Shown here in pieces: positions 9,460-18,636 of a DNA stretch of 51,774 nt. The DNA is from an uncultured Prevotella sp. (lineage in GTDB: Bacteria; Bacteroidota; Bacteroidia; Bacteroidales; Bacteroidaceae), in the NCBI GenBank assembly GCA_947177775.1, contig CAMWVS010000017.1, positions 1 through 51,774 on the forward strand, read 5' to 3'. The translations under genes were made by a program, and so were the position numbers. The notes beneath the pieces are model-generated. The model had not been told where the DNA came from, searched no databases, and was given only the letters and a program-made list of their open reading frames with translations. How positions within the stretch are numbered: the stretch's first letter is position 1; each line of letters begins with the position of its first letter.

Positions 9460-10695
9460 ATGAATCTTAAAGTACGTTTATCGTTGTTGAACTTTCTTGA
9501 GTTCGCAGTATGGGGAGCATATCTGATTTCAATGGGAACCTATCTTATCACGATAGGTATGGGGGACCAGATTGGTCTATTTTATGCTGTTCAGGGTTTT
9601 GTGTCCATATTCATGCCGGCTTTAATGGGTATTGTGGCTGACCGTTGGATTCAGGCGCAACGCTTGCTGGGTTTTTGTCATTTGCTTGCTGGATTGTTCA
9701 TGTTTGCTGTCGCTTATTCGGAAAGCATAGGATGTAAGGAAGCTTTGTTTCCGCTTTATACGTTGAGTGTCGCTTTCTACATGCCTACATTGGCACTCTG
9801 CAACTCTGTTTCCTATAATGCTTTGACACAGGCAAGAATGGACACCGTTACGGCATTTCCTCCAATCCGTGTCTTTGGTACGATTGGATTTATATGCACT
9901 ATGTGGGTTGTCGACTTGCTTGGATTTCAGGCCAATTCGGGTCAGTTTATAGTGTCTGGCATAATGAGTGTCGTATTATTCTTATATACATTCACGTTGC
10001 CAGCCTGTCCTATAGTTCGGGATAGCGATAGCCGAAAGAGTTTTACCGATGCATTGGGACTGCGTGCTTTTGCTTTATTTAAACAAAAGACTATGGCTAT
10101 ATTTTTTTGTTTTTCAATGTTGCTTGGTGTATGTCTTCAGATAACTAATGGTTATGCGAATCCATATATTACCTCATTCAAGGATATTGCCGAATATGCT
10201 GATACGTTTGGAGTACAGCATGCTAATATTCTTATTTCTATATCCCAGATGAGCGAAGCATTATGTATATTGCTTATACCTTTCTTTATGAAACGTTATG
10301 GAATAAAGAATGTAATGTTGATAGCTATGCTTGCTTGGGTTTTGCGTTTCGGTCTTCTGGGGGCAGGAAATCCTGGTTCAGGGGTATGGATGTTCGTATT
10401 GTCAATGCTTGTCTATGGTGTTGCCTTTGACTTCTTTAATGTTTCCGGTTCATTGTTCGTTGAGAACAATACGGGAATTGACATTCGTTCCAGTGCCCAA
10501 GGTCTTTTCATGATGATGACCAATGGTATCGGTGCAACGATTGGAATGCTTTCAGCTCAGGCAATAGTCAATTCACATACAATTGGAAATGTTACAGATT
10601 GGACAGCCTGCTGGTATATATTTGCCGCTTATGCGTTGGTTGTTGGTATTGTCTTTGCTGTGATATTCCGTCCAAAGAAGGAGAGTGTAAAATAA
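9460..10695 (+). CDS. MFS nucleoside permease-like transporter
   Basis: A 411-residue inner-membrane protein with about 12 hydrophobic segments. The start MNLKVRLSLLNFLEFAVWGA and the MGIVADRWIQAQRLLG loop after helix 2 match the NupG/XapB nucleoside:proton symporter branch of the major facilitator superfamily. A helix near the C-terminus carries SSAQGLFMMMTNGIGATIG, typical of this branch. Substrate by family: nucleosides, not shown by sequence alone. It follows the small gene by 2 bp and is directly followed by the bifunctional nuclease gene, so it is cotranscribed. Confidence 0.88.
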   Translation: MNLKVRLSLLNFLEFAVWGAYLISMGTYLITIGMGDQIGLFYAVQGFVSIFMPALMGIVADRWIQAQRLLGFCHLLAGLFMFAVAYSESIGCKEALFPLYTLSVAFYMPTLALCNSVSYNALTQARMDTVTAFPPIRVFGTIGFICTMWVVDLLGFQANSGQFIVSGIMSVVLFLYTFTLPACPIVRDSDSRKSFTDALGLRAFALFKQKTMAIFFCFSMLLGVCLQITNGYANPYITSFKDIAEYADTFGVQHANILISISQMSEALCILLIPFFMKRYGIKNVMLIAMLAWVLRFGLLGAGNPGSGVWMFVLSMLVYGVAFDFFNVSGSLFVENNTGIDIRSSAQGLFMMMTNGIGATIGMLSAQAIVNSHTIGNVTDWTACWYIFAAYALVVGIVFAVIFRPKKESVK

Positions 10696-11247
10696 ATGAA
10701 CAGGACACAGCTTATTTTTAAAAATATATCGGAAATTGTCGGTGGAAACGGAATGGCTGTCATTATTTTGACAGATAAGGAAGGCCAACGTGCTGTTAGC
10801 GTTGTTTGTGATAATGCTATGAAGTGGCAGATAGGCATGCGTCGCACTGCACATGACAATAGGGCTACATTCTTCCCTGAGGTGATGACAGCTTTGTTGG
10901 CTGATGTTGTCTCTCTTACCCGATATGAAATAACAATAAGTGATATTGTTGATGGGGAATACAAGACAATGATAACCAATATGGATACATTTGTCGGACA
11001 TAGAATCAGACTCAGTGATGCGATTCTGCTTTCATTGACAAGTGGAATACCAATCTATATGGATAACGGTCTGATGGAACGTCAGAGTTCTCCGTATACT
11101 GCTGATACAGACCGTATGGCCATACCAATAAATACATTGGATACGGAAAAGTTGTATGAAGAATTAGAAAAGGCCGTTGAAACGGAAAACTATCGGCTTG
11201 CGTCACAGATAAAAGAAGAGTTGAACAAAAGAGAAAGGAAACAGTAA
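10696..11247 (+). CDS. Bifunctional nuclease (DUF151/BFN) family protein with UVR motif
   Basis: A 183-residue protein. Residues about 1-135 match the BFN domain (GMAVIILTDKEGQRAVSVVC, then RRTAHDN and a conserved beta core ending ILLSLTSGIPIYMDN). The tail, about 150-183, is a UvrB/UvrC-type helical motif (LYEELEKAVETENYRLASQI), the usual architecture in Bacteroidota. The family is associated with nuclease activity and stress responses; a physiological role here is inference. It starts immediately after the transporter stop codon, and rsmE starts 1 bp after its own stop. Confidence 0.88.
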   Translation: MNRTQLIFKNISEIVGGNGMAVIILTDKEGQRAVSVVCDNAMKWQIGMRRTAHDNRATFFPEVMTALLADVVSLTRYEITISDIVDGEYKTMITNMDTFVGHRIRLSDAILLSLTSGIPIYMDNGLMERQSSPYTADTDRMAIPINTLDTEKLYEELEKAVETENYRLASQIKEELNKRERKQ

Positions 11248-11248
11248 T

Positions 11249-11974
11249 ATGAAAGAAATAAGATTTTTCTATGCTCCTGAAGCAACTTTGACGGAAGAAT
11301 TGCCAGACGACGAGGCTATGCATGCTACGCGTGTACTTCGGTTGAAGGCTGGTGATGAGATGATGCTGATGGATGGGTGTGGTTCTTTCTATCGGGCAGA
11401 AGTGACACTTGCGGTTGCGCATCGTTGTATGTATAGGATTATAGAAACAATTCCACAACAGCCTCAGTGGAAAACTAATATTCACATCGCCATAGCTCCG
11501 ACGAAAATGATGGAACGTATGGAATGGATGGTAGAGAAGGCAACGGAAATAGGAATCAATGAATTTTCATTTTTAAATTGCAAATTCTCGGAGCGCAAGA
11601 TTATGAAAATCGCACGCCTTGACAGAATTGTCATATCAGCAATGAAGCAAAGTAGAAAAGCATGGAAGCCTATATTGCATGACATGGAGACTTTTAAGGA
11701 GTTTATTTCAAAATCAGCACACAAACACAAGTTTATAGCTCATTGTTATGAGGAAGTGCCACGTACATATTTATTTGACGAACTAAGGGATATTGCGGAG
11801 CCAGAGGATTGTATTGTGATGATTGGTCCTGAGGGTGATTTCTCGATAGATGAGGTAAGAGAGGCTGTTGATGCTGGTTATATTTCTGTGCATCTTGGAG
11901 AGAGCCGTTATCGTACGGAGACAGCGGCTCTTGCAGCCTTGATGATGATGCAACTTGCGACACCGAATTCATAG
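11249..11974 (+). CDS. rsmE: 16S rRNA (uracil-1498-N3)-methyltransferase
   Basis: A SPOUT-class methyltransferase using SAM to methylate U1498 of 16S rRNA in the cytoplasm; 241 residues, normal length. Seen: an N-terminal PUA-like domain (HATRVLRLKAGDEMMLMDG), the ATKMMER-like segment APTKMMERMEWMVEKATEIG, and the C-terminal trefoil-knot motifs MIGPEGDFSIDEV and LGESRYRTETAALAAL that form the SAM site. The start lies 1 bp after the BFN gene, indicating the same operon. DUF3256 follows 24 bp later. Confidence 0.95.
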   Translation: MKEIRFFYAPEATLTEELPDDEAMHATRVLRLKAGDEMMLMDGCGSFYRAEVTLAVAHRCMYRIIETIPQQPQWKTNIHIAIAPTKMMERMEWMVEKATEIGINEFSFLNCKFSERKIMKIARLDRIVISAMKQSRKAWKPILHDMETFKEFISKSAHKHKFIAHCYEEVPRTYLFDELRDIAEPEDCIVMIGPEGDFSIDEVREAVDAGYISVHLGESRYRTETAALAALMMMQLATPNS

Positions 11975-11998
11975 CATTAACATATTATATAGAGAACG

Positions 11999-12649
11999 AT
12001 GAAGAAATGTCTTTTCTTACTTTTTGCCATTTTTATAGGTGCTTTACAAGCCTATGCCCAGTATTCGGTCATGCGTGACGTTTTTAGCCAAATGCCGGAC
12101 TCGTTGTTGCCATATATGAGTCATAACAACAGATTGGACCTTATAGATTTTGCAGAATCAGGAATGGAGGCGGAAATAACAAATTCATTCGATGAACAGG
12201 TAAGGTTAACTAAATTGACTTCCAATTATTTGAGACTTGAGCTTAGTAAAGCTTCGTCTGTAGAGATGAAACTATTACCAACGGAAGATTTACTGCCGGA
12301 TACGACAAAAACGATAATATGTCTTGTCTACTCTTTTGGTGAAAAGACACCGTTCAGTAACATAAGGTTTTATACCTCCAAATGGCTTCCGTTATCTATC
12401 GAAAATCCTATTACAGTCCATAGTGATAAGCTCATTATAAAGCCTGACACAATGGGCATTGAGTTGTTTGATGAACTGCGTAACTATCTTATGCCTTTAT
12501 ATGTTTCGGCAAGTATTTCCGAAACCAATGATGTCATTACGATGAAGGCATCTCCTCAGGGTACTGTACCAATTGACAATAAGAGCAAGTGTCTTAATTA
12601 TATAATTAAGCAGATTTCTATTGAATGGGATGGTAAAACCTTTAAATAA
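11999..12649 (+). CDS. DUF3256 family exported protein
   Basis: A 216-residue protein with an N-terminal signal peptide (residues 1-20, ending LQAYAQ). The mature protein starts with MRDVFSQMPDSLLPYMSHNN and RLDLIDFAESGM, the signature of the DUF3256 family in Bacteroidota. Beta-rich remainder. Periplasmic or outer-membrane associated by inference; function unknown. Last gene of the plus-strand run; the following 110 bp are AT-rich and lead into mobile-element debris. Confidence 0.85.
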   Translation: MKKCLFLLFAIFIGALQAYAQYSVMRDVFSQMPDSLLPYMSHNNRLDLIDFAESGMEAEITNSFDEQVRLTKLTSNYLRLELSKASSVEMKLLPTEDLLPDTTKTIICLVYSFGEKTPFSNIRFYTSKWLPLSIENPITVHSDKLIIKPDTMGIELFDELRNYLMPLYVSASISETNDVITMKASPQGTVPIDNKSKCLNYIIKQISIEWDGKTFK

Positions 12650-12760
12650 ACTTAAAAACAGATGTAATGTGGAGTAGAATGATTGTAAATTGAGATTTAT
12701 ATTATAATTTTGCAATGTGTTTTTCATGGTATTAGATTATTAAGGTTAATAAAAGATTGG

Positions 12761-12999
12761 GTGTCGTGAGACAAACAATCTTTTTTTAGTATGACGGGCA
12801 TGCCATACATCTGTGGTGAAAGTCCACGTGGGACGTAGTTGCCGATGCTCCCAGAGCGGAGATTCAATATCGAAGTGCAAAAACTTCAATCTGAATATCC
12901 TTCATATTTTTTTGATGCACACGGCTTAAGGCATATTCGTGATGGGACTTCACAAACCCACAGCCCTTCCCTAATCTAATATTAAACCGCTTAAAATTT
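12761..12999 (+). mobile_element. 5' remnant of a group II intron
   Basis: No ORF. The stretch begins GTGTCG (compare the GUGYG 5' end of group II introns) and contains a domain-I-like segment with GTGGTGAAAGTCCAC near 12810-12830 and a GC-rich block ending CTCCCAGAGCGGAG. It lies upstream of a fragment of a group II intron-encoded protein at 14074-14468 in the same orientation, which supports the assignment. Most of the intron, including the reverse transcriptase, is missing. This is recognition by pattern; a covariance-model search would be decisive. Confidence 0.55.
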
Positions 13000-14070
13000 A
13001 ACTTTCTACTAGTAATACAAAAAAAGGAAACCGAAGTATCCTTGAGATTAATTAATTTTGTATTGCCATATGTATAAACAATTAACCTCGCAGCAAAGGT
13101 CGCAAATTTTCGCCTTACAGCAAAGAAAAACCGAAAGAAAAGTTATAGCCTCCATCGTGAGGTGTGTCAGTCAACACTCAGCCGTGAGATCAGCCGTAAT
13201 TCGACAGACAAGGGCAAAATCTGTGGGACAAGGCTCATATGAAGGCTATGGAACGCAGGAAGCGAACCACCGCCAACCGCGCCAAGGACCCGTGCTTTGT
13301 CTGGGAAGCCCTGGGCCTGCTGAAGGAAGAAGACTGGTCTCCGAAACAGATCTCAGCTGATATGAAGAAACGTGAAAAAAATATCTCACATGAACTGATC
13401 TACCGTTATGCCCGTGCCGACGAAAGTGGAGAACTGGCATCCCATTGCCGACATAATATGAAATATAACAGACATGGACGGCCCGACAGGACCACCAAGG
13501 TCAGGAATATACCGGAACGTGTGAGTATCCATGAACGTCCGGCTGAAGCCGACGGTACACGATTTGGCGATTGGGAGATGGATACAATCGTGGGTAAGGA
13601 CGGCAAAGGAGCTATCGTAACTCTTACAGAAAGGAGTACAAACATGTTGCTTATGGAGAAGCTGCCGCAGGGAAAGCATCCAGAACCGCTGGCAAGGGGC
13701 GTCATCAGACTATTGTTTCCATACAGGAAAAACCATACGCTCGATAACAACTGATAACGGCTCTGAGTTCTGCGCCCATAAGATGATTTCAAAGGCACTT
13801 GCAGCAAAAGGAACCAGAAATCCAAATTTTGTATTTTTTGCTGACTCGTATTCTTCCTGGCAGAAAGAGGCCATCGAAAATGCGAACAAACTTATACGTC
13901 AATACATACCCAAAGGTACTGACTTCTCAACATTGATGGATGCTTACATTAGAAAAATTCAGTATAAGATTAACAGACGGCGACGGGCGACGTAAAAAAC
14001 TCAATTTTGATTCACCAAAGAACGTTTTCTTCAAACAAATCACTAATTTTGCACTTGCCAGTTGAGAGTA
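13000..14070 (+). mobile_element. Degenerate IS30-family insertion sequence
   Basis: About 1.07 kb, the usual size for IS30. Imperfect terminal inverted repeats are visible: left end around 13002-13022 (CTTTCTACTAGTAATACAAAA read inward) against the right end around 14047-14068 (complement reads CTCTCAACTGGCAAGTGC inward), roughly 16 of 21 positions alike. It encloses one broken transposase gene. Group II intron pieces lie on both sides, so the element probably inserted into the intron. Exact ends and target duplication were not resolved. Confidence 0.65.
13070..14065 (+). pseudogene. IS30-family transposase, several frameshifts
   Basis: The reading frame must change at least four times to recover the protein. 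N-terminal HTH part QLTSQQRSQIFALQQRKTER, then in a second frame STLSREISRNST (about 13158-13200), then AHMKAMERRKRTTANRAKD (from about 13230) continuing through FGDWEMDTIVG, then after an A-run near 13725 the frame of TTDNGSEFCAH and YSSWQKEAIENAN, and after about 13980 the C-terminus KKLNFDSPKNVFFKQ ending at 14065. The DDE residues of IS30 transposases are all still visible (DxE-type block, TDNG, KEAIEN). Clearly non-functional. Confidence 0.88.
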
Positions 14071-14073
14071 GGC

Positions 14074-14468
14074 TAGCGAAAATAAAAGGAACTATGCAAA
14101 TGCTCGTGGAGTATCTCCTACGCCGACCGAATCGCAATGTTCAAGTCCATCACGCGTGGATGGATAAACTACTTTGCCATCGGAGTCATGAAAAACAGGA
14201 TGGAAAAGATATATGAACATCTGCGTACGAGATGCGCAAAGTGATATGGAAATAATGGAAAACACCGCATAAACGAGCATGGGGACTTCGCAGGCTCGGG
14301 ATAGACAACCAATTAGTTAAACTAACCTCCTATTGTGGTGATCGCTACGAATGGGTAGTTAGAAGAACCTGTGTTGCGCGGGCAATTTCGCAAGATATAC
14401 TGAAACGCAGAGGGTTAGTCAGCTACCTTGACTACTATATGGTTAGACATTCTTTGAAAACAAATTAA
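14074..14468 (+). pseudogene. C-terminal remnant of a group II intron reverse transcriptase/maturase
   Basis: Two frames together read as the end of a group II intron-encoded protein: ITRGWINYFAIGVMKNRM (from about 14130) and, after a frameshift near 14220, a segment with one in-frame stop, KRAWGLRRLGIDNQLVKL, then VARAISQDILKRRGLVSYL, ending at 14468. The N-terminal reverse transcriptase domain is absent. About 30 bp downstream (GAAGAACTCAGGTATTGAACC) resembles the region before intron domain V, but no domain V follows, so the 3' end is also truncated (inference). Confidence 0.8.
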
Positions 14469-14510
14469 ACGTAAGCAATCGAAGAACTCAGGTATTGAAC
14501 CTTTCTATGC

Positions 14511-14559
14511 AACAATAGCGACTGTTCCTATAAACCTAATAGTTGCAGTCGCTATTGTT
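14511..14559. repeat. 14-bp inverted repeat
   Basis: AACAATAGCGACTG (14511-14524) and its exact complement CAGTCGCTATTGTT (14546-14559), separated by 21 nt. It lies between the mobile-element scar and the convergent minus-strand genes, so it may act as a weak bidirectional terminator, but there is no T-run on the left side. Confidence 0.7.
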
Positions 14560-14652
14560 TTGTTGAACCTATATGTTGCAGTTGGTATTAGTTGCCATAT
14601 TCTGTAGTCTGTTTGGTCAACACACTTTCCGAATGCTATTAGGTCGTTTGTT

Positions 14653-14784
14653 TTATAAAGATTCGTCTTCAGGCTTTTCCGGAATACGTCTTGTGGTCTT
14701 TGGTAAATGCTTTTTCTTAAGTAAATACCTTGCCTTACGCTTTTCGTATTCTTCCTGATGTTTCTCTATATAATTGTCTGCCAT
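14653..14784 (-). CDS. Small conserved 43-residue protein
   Basis: A short lysine-rich, highly charged protein beginning MADNYIEKHQEEYEKRKARY and ending RIPEKPEDESL. Its ATG overlaps the stop codon of the DUF4270 gene by one base (TAATG), a sign of translational coupling. From memory, very short proteins starting MADxYLEK are common in Bacteroidota, so I regard it as real. Function unknown; no membrane segment or cysteine. Confidence 0.65.
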   Translation of the reverse strand: MADNYIEKHQEEYEKRKARYLLKKKHLPKTTRRIPEKPEDESL

Positions 14785-16241
14785 TATTCTTTCATGGACT
14801 TGTTATAGATTATACTTATCTTTACCGGTTGATGAGAATTTCTGTATCCACCGACAAGGCGTGTACTCTTCAGTTGCATCTCATTTGACACATTGGTTAC
14901 AGATGATGTTGACGATGATGTGTTATATGAGATGGAGATAGGAACCAGCATGACTTTATTCCAATCTTTTGATGCTGTTCCATTCTGTTTTGCCTCATAC
15001 ATCGAATTCACTAATGATGAAATATTATTGAATGTATATGACCTATATGTTTCATTATATGTTCCCACGTATGATGTAGTATAATTAGGAAGATCTTTCT
15101 TTTCAAAGAAAGAATATAGACTATCCTTTGGAATCATTAATATTGTTGTGGGAGCATCAAATATTTTATCTGAACTCGGTGTTACGATGCGGTTAAATGA
15201 GATTTTCGCAGAACTGATATTGTCTTTCTCGTGATTATATTTAATTTCATCAACAGGTATTGTCACTTCTGTGAATATACCGGCTGGAGTTTTTAAGTAC
15301 GTACATGAACTATCACGTGCCAATTCTTCTATGGGCTCTTTATCATAGACAATATTGGTGGCTTGCATCACTTCTTCTGTACCGGATAGTAGTAATGTTC
15401 CCGGATATTCTTTGTCTTCGTCCTTGTATTTATAGAATATGGCTAACTCTGTCATATATACTTCGGACATTACTCCCAATCCGTCTGTAGACTTAATGTA
15501 AAATCCTGGGCACACATTGTGAATAAAGTTGTATGAGTTCTTGAAATATTCAGGATGTTCATAGAACATTCGCATTATGTATGTACCATAATTCTCATAA
15601 TCACGTCCATTCCTATCCTGATATTTACCGTTAAGTGGAACAAGAACGACTTCCATGTTGGTCTTGTTTACAATCAAATTTCTAAGACTGTCTTTTATAT
15701 TTAAGTCAACAGGAGTATATACCTTATTTACTTTCAAGGCATGACTATCTTTTCTAAGGAGTTCTTCCGGATTGAAATTGGTATAGTAAGTTGTGTCTTC
15801 ACGCATAGGTGTCTCCATTTCAAATGCTGTCAATTTCATTGGATTCAGCGAGTCACCAATGGATGAATAGAAATAAATCTGCAGTCTACACGAGTCCGCA
15901 ATTATTTCATTTGCGTTGTTCAGGCTGGATATCTTTTCTTTTTCAGGAAATATCTGAGTGCCATCAAAAGATTCCAAAATGGCAAATTGGGACATATAAT
16001 TACTTGTCACGTAAGTACCGGTTTCTGTATCTTTAACATGGCCCAGGTAGCTGTATTGGCTTTGCGATAAAATGGAATCGACAACAATAGACCGCGTTTT
16101 TACATCAAAAGTATCCGTGACAATCTCAAACAAATCAACAGTATTCGTCAGAGAGTTTCCTAAAGTATCCGTATTATCGTCACATGCCGATAAAAGAATT
16201 GTGCTGAGCACAATTCCTGACAATAGTGTTTTTTTCATCAT
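14784..16241 (-). CDS. DUF4270 lipoprotein
   Basis: A 485-residue predicted outer-membrane or periplasmic lipoprotein. Signal peptide ends in the lipobox LLSAC (Cys20), followed by DDNTDTLGNSLTNTVDLFEI, the typical start of DUF4270. The segment SYLGHVKDTETGTYVTSNY is the family's conserved motif. Beta-rich throughout. The next gene upstream on the same strand, glycogen-synthase-like, starts 48 bp away, so both may share a transcript. Function unknown. Two tandem ATGs at the start. Confidence 0.88.
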   Translation of the reverse strand: MMKKTLLSGIVLSTILLSACDDNTDTLGNSLTNTVDLFEIVTDTFDVKTRSIVVDSILSQSQYSYLGHVKDTETGTYVTSNYMSQFAILESFDGTQIFPEKEKISSLNNANEIIADSCRLQIYFYSSIGDSLNPMKLTAFEMETPMREDTTYYTNFNPEELLRKDSHALKVNKVYTPVDLNIKDSLRNLIVNKTNMEVVLVPLNGKYQDRNGRDYENYGTYIMRMFYEHPEYFKNSYNFIHNVCPGFYIKSTDGLGVMSEVYMTELAIFYKYKDEDKEYPGTLLLSGTEEVMQATNIVYDKEPIEELARDSSCTYLKTPAGIFTEVTIPVDEIKYNHEKDNISSAKISFNRIVTPSSDKIFDAPTTILMIPKDSLYSFFEKKDLPNYTTSYVGTYNETYRSYTFNNISSLVNSMYEAKQNGTASKDWNKVMLVPISISYNTSSSTSSVTNVSNEMQLKSTRLVGGYRNSHQPVKISIIYNKSMKE

Positions 16242-16289
16242 TGAAGTTAAAATCTTAATGATAGCCTATGTCCTTAATCACTGATTATA

Positions 16290-17099
16290 TTATTCGTTCG
16301 GACATATTTTACTATAGAATTCTTCATAAGAACTTGAGAAATCTTCTCCTGGATATTCAAGCAAAGGAATATTTTGCTGTTTTGTGTAAGTCAACAATTC
16401 CTTATTGACTTCCTTGTCTGCTTCGATTATTCCGTCAGAATAGTCGATAGCAAGTTTTTCCAATTCCTCAAAGTCAAAATTATCATTATATTTTTGCAAA
16501 AGCTCAGTATTTACATCTCTGAACTCAAGACATCTTTTGAAGTTTGTTCCGATGTCCTTCTTCAAGCTCTTTTTGAAGAGAGATGTTATTACTTTGGTGT
16601 TTGCAAATGAGGGCTCTTCATGATAGGCCGTTTTCACATACAATGGAATTACCGCGCTCATCCATCCCTGACAATGTATGATGTCTGGTGTCCAACGTAG
16701 CTTTTTTACAGTTTCCAAAACGCCACGCGCAAAGAAGATGGCACGTTCACCATTATCAGGATAATCCTCTCCAAATTCATCTGAAGCCATCTGTCGTTTG
16801 GTGAAATAGTCATCGTTATCAATAAAATAAACCTGCAATCTCGATGCTTGTATTGATGCTACTTTGATTATCAGTGGGTGATCGGTATCATCAATAATAA
16901 GGTTCATTCCTGATAAGCGTATTACTTCATGAAGTTGTCCGCGTCGTTCATTGATGTTGCCCCATTTAGGCATGAATGTTCTTATTTCATGTCCTTTCTC
17001 TTGCATTACTTGAGGTAAGTTACGTCCCATAAAAGATAATTCGCTGTCAGGAACGTATGGGGATATCTCTTGGTTGATGAACAATATTTTCTTTGCCAT
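16290..17099 (-). CDS. Glycogen/starch synthase-like N-terminal domain protein
   Basis: A 269-residue protein matching only the N-terminal Rossmann domain of glycosyltransferase family 5 (MAKKILFINQEISPYVPDSE; IIHCQGWMSAVIPLYVKTAY). The GT-B C-terminal nucleotide-sugar domain is absent, and the KxGGL ADP-glucose motif is replaced by SELSFMGRNLPQ. Catalysis in the usual way is therefore doubtful, although the annotation 'glycogen synthase' is common for this form in Bacteroidota. The longer in-frame ATG at 17195 lies upstream of a -7 box at 17121-17128, so 17099 is the start. Divergent from panC, an arrangement I recall as frequent in this phylum. Confidence 0.85.
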   Translation of the reverse strand: MAKKILFINQEISPYVPDSELSFMGRNLPQVMQEKGHEIRTFMPKWGNINERRGQLHEVIRLSGMNLIIDDTDHPLIIKVASIQASRLQVYFIDNDDYFTKRQMASDEFGEDYPDNGERAIFFARGVLETVKKLRWTPDIIHCQGWMSAVIPLYVKTAYHEEPSFANTKVITSLFKKSLKKDIGTNFKRCLEFRDVNTELLQKYNDNFDFEELEKLAIDYSDGIIEADKEVNKELLTYTKQQNIPLLEYPGEDFSSSYEEFYSKICPNE

Positions 17100-17120
17100 G
17101 ACATTATTTTTAATTACTTG

Positions 17121-17128
17121 CAAAGATA
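17121..17128 (-). promoter_or_regulatory. -7 box of the glycogen-synthase-like/DUF4270 unit
   Basis: On the minus strand this reads TATCTTTG followed by C, an exact Bacteroidota -7 box, 22 bp upstream of the ATG at 17099. No good -33 TTTG at 19 bp. Confidence 0.65.
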
Positions 17129-17280
17129 CAAAAAATATTTGGCAAATAAGGAAAAACAAGTTCGATTTTAGATAAATAAGCCTCATATTTGGCATATTTT
17201 TACTATATTTTTTCCTTATTTGGCAAAAATGTTGTTATTTTGCACCCAATTTTAATGAAGCATAAAACAATTGTATAGGG

Positions 17281-18135
17281 ATGAAAGTTTTTCATAGAAT
17301 CGTTGACCTCCAAAACGAACTTTTCATTGTTCGCAAAGGAAACGCAACTATAGGCCTTGTACCTACGATGGGGGCACTGCATGAAGGTCATGCTTCTCTT
17401 ATAAGACAAAGTGTATCGGATAATGATGTTACAGTCGTATCTGTTTTCGTAAATCCGACACAGTTTAATGATAAGAATGACTTAAAGAATTATCCTCGTG
17501 ACCTTGATGCGGATAGCCGTCTTATTGAGGAATGTGGAGCAGACTATGTCTTCGCCCCTTCTGAGAGCGAGATGTATCCGCAGCCGGACAATCGTCGTTT
17601 TGAATATCCTCCGGTTTCTACAGTTATGGAAGGAGCACATCGTCCAGGGCATTTCAATGGAGTTTGTCAAGTAGTAAGCCGACTTTTTTATATTGTTCGT
17701 CCCACATCCGCTTATTTCGGAGAAAAAGACTGGCAACAGATTGCTGTTATTAAAGCAATGGTTCATGACCTGAGAATAGGTGTGAATATTGTGGAATGTC
17801 CGATTATACGTGATAAAGACGGTTTGGCTCGTTCCAGTCGTAATACCCTCCTCGCCCCTGAAGAAAGACTGATCGCTCCTAATATTTATAAGGTGTTGCA
17901 GGAAAGCATTAGTTATTCTTTGGCACACACTGTCACGGAAACGCATGATTACGTTGTCAGCCGCATTGATGAAGTAAGTGGTTTGAAAGTCGAATATTTT
18001 TCTATCGTCGACGGTAATACTCTCCAAGATGTCTCATCGTGGGAAGACACACCTTATGTTGTAGGCTGTATCACTGTTTATTGTGGAAAGACTCCAATTA
18101 GATTAATAGATCATATTAAGTATAGAGAGCAATGA
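17281..18135 (+). CDS. panC: Pantoate--beta-alanine ligase (pantothenate synthetase)
   Basis: Cytoplasmic enzyme joining pantoate and beta-alanine with ATP to make pantothenate; 284 residues, normal length. Seen: [15 protein letters not shown] (the HIGH-like HEGH), [31 protein letters not shown] and the KMSKS-equivalent [11 protein letters not shown]. The panD start overlaps its stop (ATGA), so the beta-alanine-producing enzyme and the ligase that uses it are made together. No panB is in the window. Confidence 0.97.
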   Translation: MKVFHRIVDLQNELFIVRKGNATIGLVPTMGALHEGHASLIRQSVSDNDVTVVSVFVNPTQFNDKNDLKNYPRDLDADSRLIEECGADYVFAPSESEMYPQPDNRRFEYPPVSTVMEGAHRPGHFNGVCQVVSRLFYIVRPTSAYFGEKDWQQIAVIKAMVHDLRIGVNIVECPIIRDKDGLARSSRNTLLAPEERLIAPNIYKVLQESISYSLAHTVTETHDYVVSRIDEVSGLKVEYFSIVDGNTLQDVSSWEDTPYVVGCITVYCGKTPIRLIDHIKYREQ

Positions 18136-18476
18136 TGATTAATGTCTTGAAATCAAAGCTGCATTGCGTTACGGTAACCGAGGCCAATCTTAACTATATG
18201 GGTAGTATAACCATAGATGAAGACCTCATGGACGCAGCTGGCATGATTGCCGGTGAACAGGTTCAGATTGTGAACAACAATAACGGAGAACGCTTTGAAA
18301 CTTATATAATAAAAGGTGAACGTGGCTCAGGTTGCATCTGTTTGAACGGTGCTGCAGCACGTAAAGTTCAAGTTGGAGACGTCTGTATAATAATCTCATA
18401 CGCACTCATGGACTTTGAAGAAGCAAAGACTTTCAAGCCACGGGTCATATTCCCCAAAGAGGGTAACAGGCTTTAA
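18132..18476 (+). CDS. panD: Aspartate 1-decarboxylase
   Basis: Pyruvoyl-dependent enzyme converting aspartate to beta-alanine, supplying panC; 114 residues, normal length. The self-cleavage site is Gly24-Ser25 in NYMGSITID; Ser25 becomes the pyruvoyl group. Conserved active-site parts NGERFETY and [19 protein letters not shown] are present. Two ATGs in tandem (18132 and 18135); the first overlaps the panC stop. A strong terminator follows 100 bp later. Confidence 0.97.
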   Translation: MMINVLKSKLHCVTVTEANLNYMGSITIDEDLMDAAGMIAGEQVQIVNNNNGERFETYIIKGERGSGCICLNGAAARKVQVGDVCIIISYALMDFEEAKTFKPRVIFPKEGNRL

Positions 18477-18575
18477 ACAGACAGTCTTTCTTGATTATAT
18501 ATTTTTCAGGTGTTATGGATTTTTCCTCTTTTCACTGATGGAATGACATTGCGAGAATCACATATAATGATATGA

Positions 18576-18619
18576 AAAACAAAATCTCGGTAGATGTGAG
18601 TCTACCGAGATTTTGTTTT
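18576..18619. terminator. Strong bidirectional terminator
   Basis: Perfect 19-bp inverted repeat (18576-18594 and 18601-18619) with a 6-nt loop TGTGAG; the outer part of the arms is A-rich on the left and T-rich on the right, so it works on both strands. It separates panCD (plus) from the convergent mmd operon (minus). Confidence 0.93.
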
Positions 18620-18636
18620 ATTGTGGGTTTGCAATG

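Noticed and set aside
17229..17240. Possible -7 box for panC in TTGTTATTTTGC
   Set aside because: One mismatch to TAnnTTTG and no -33 box at the right distance; not strong enough to list.
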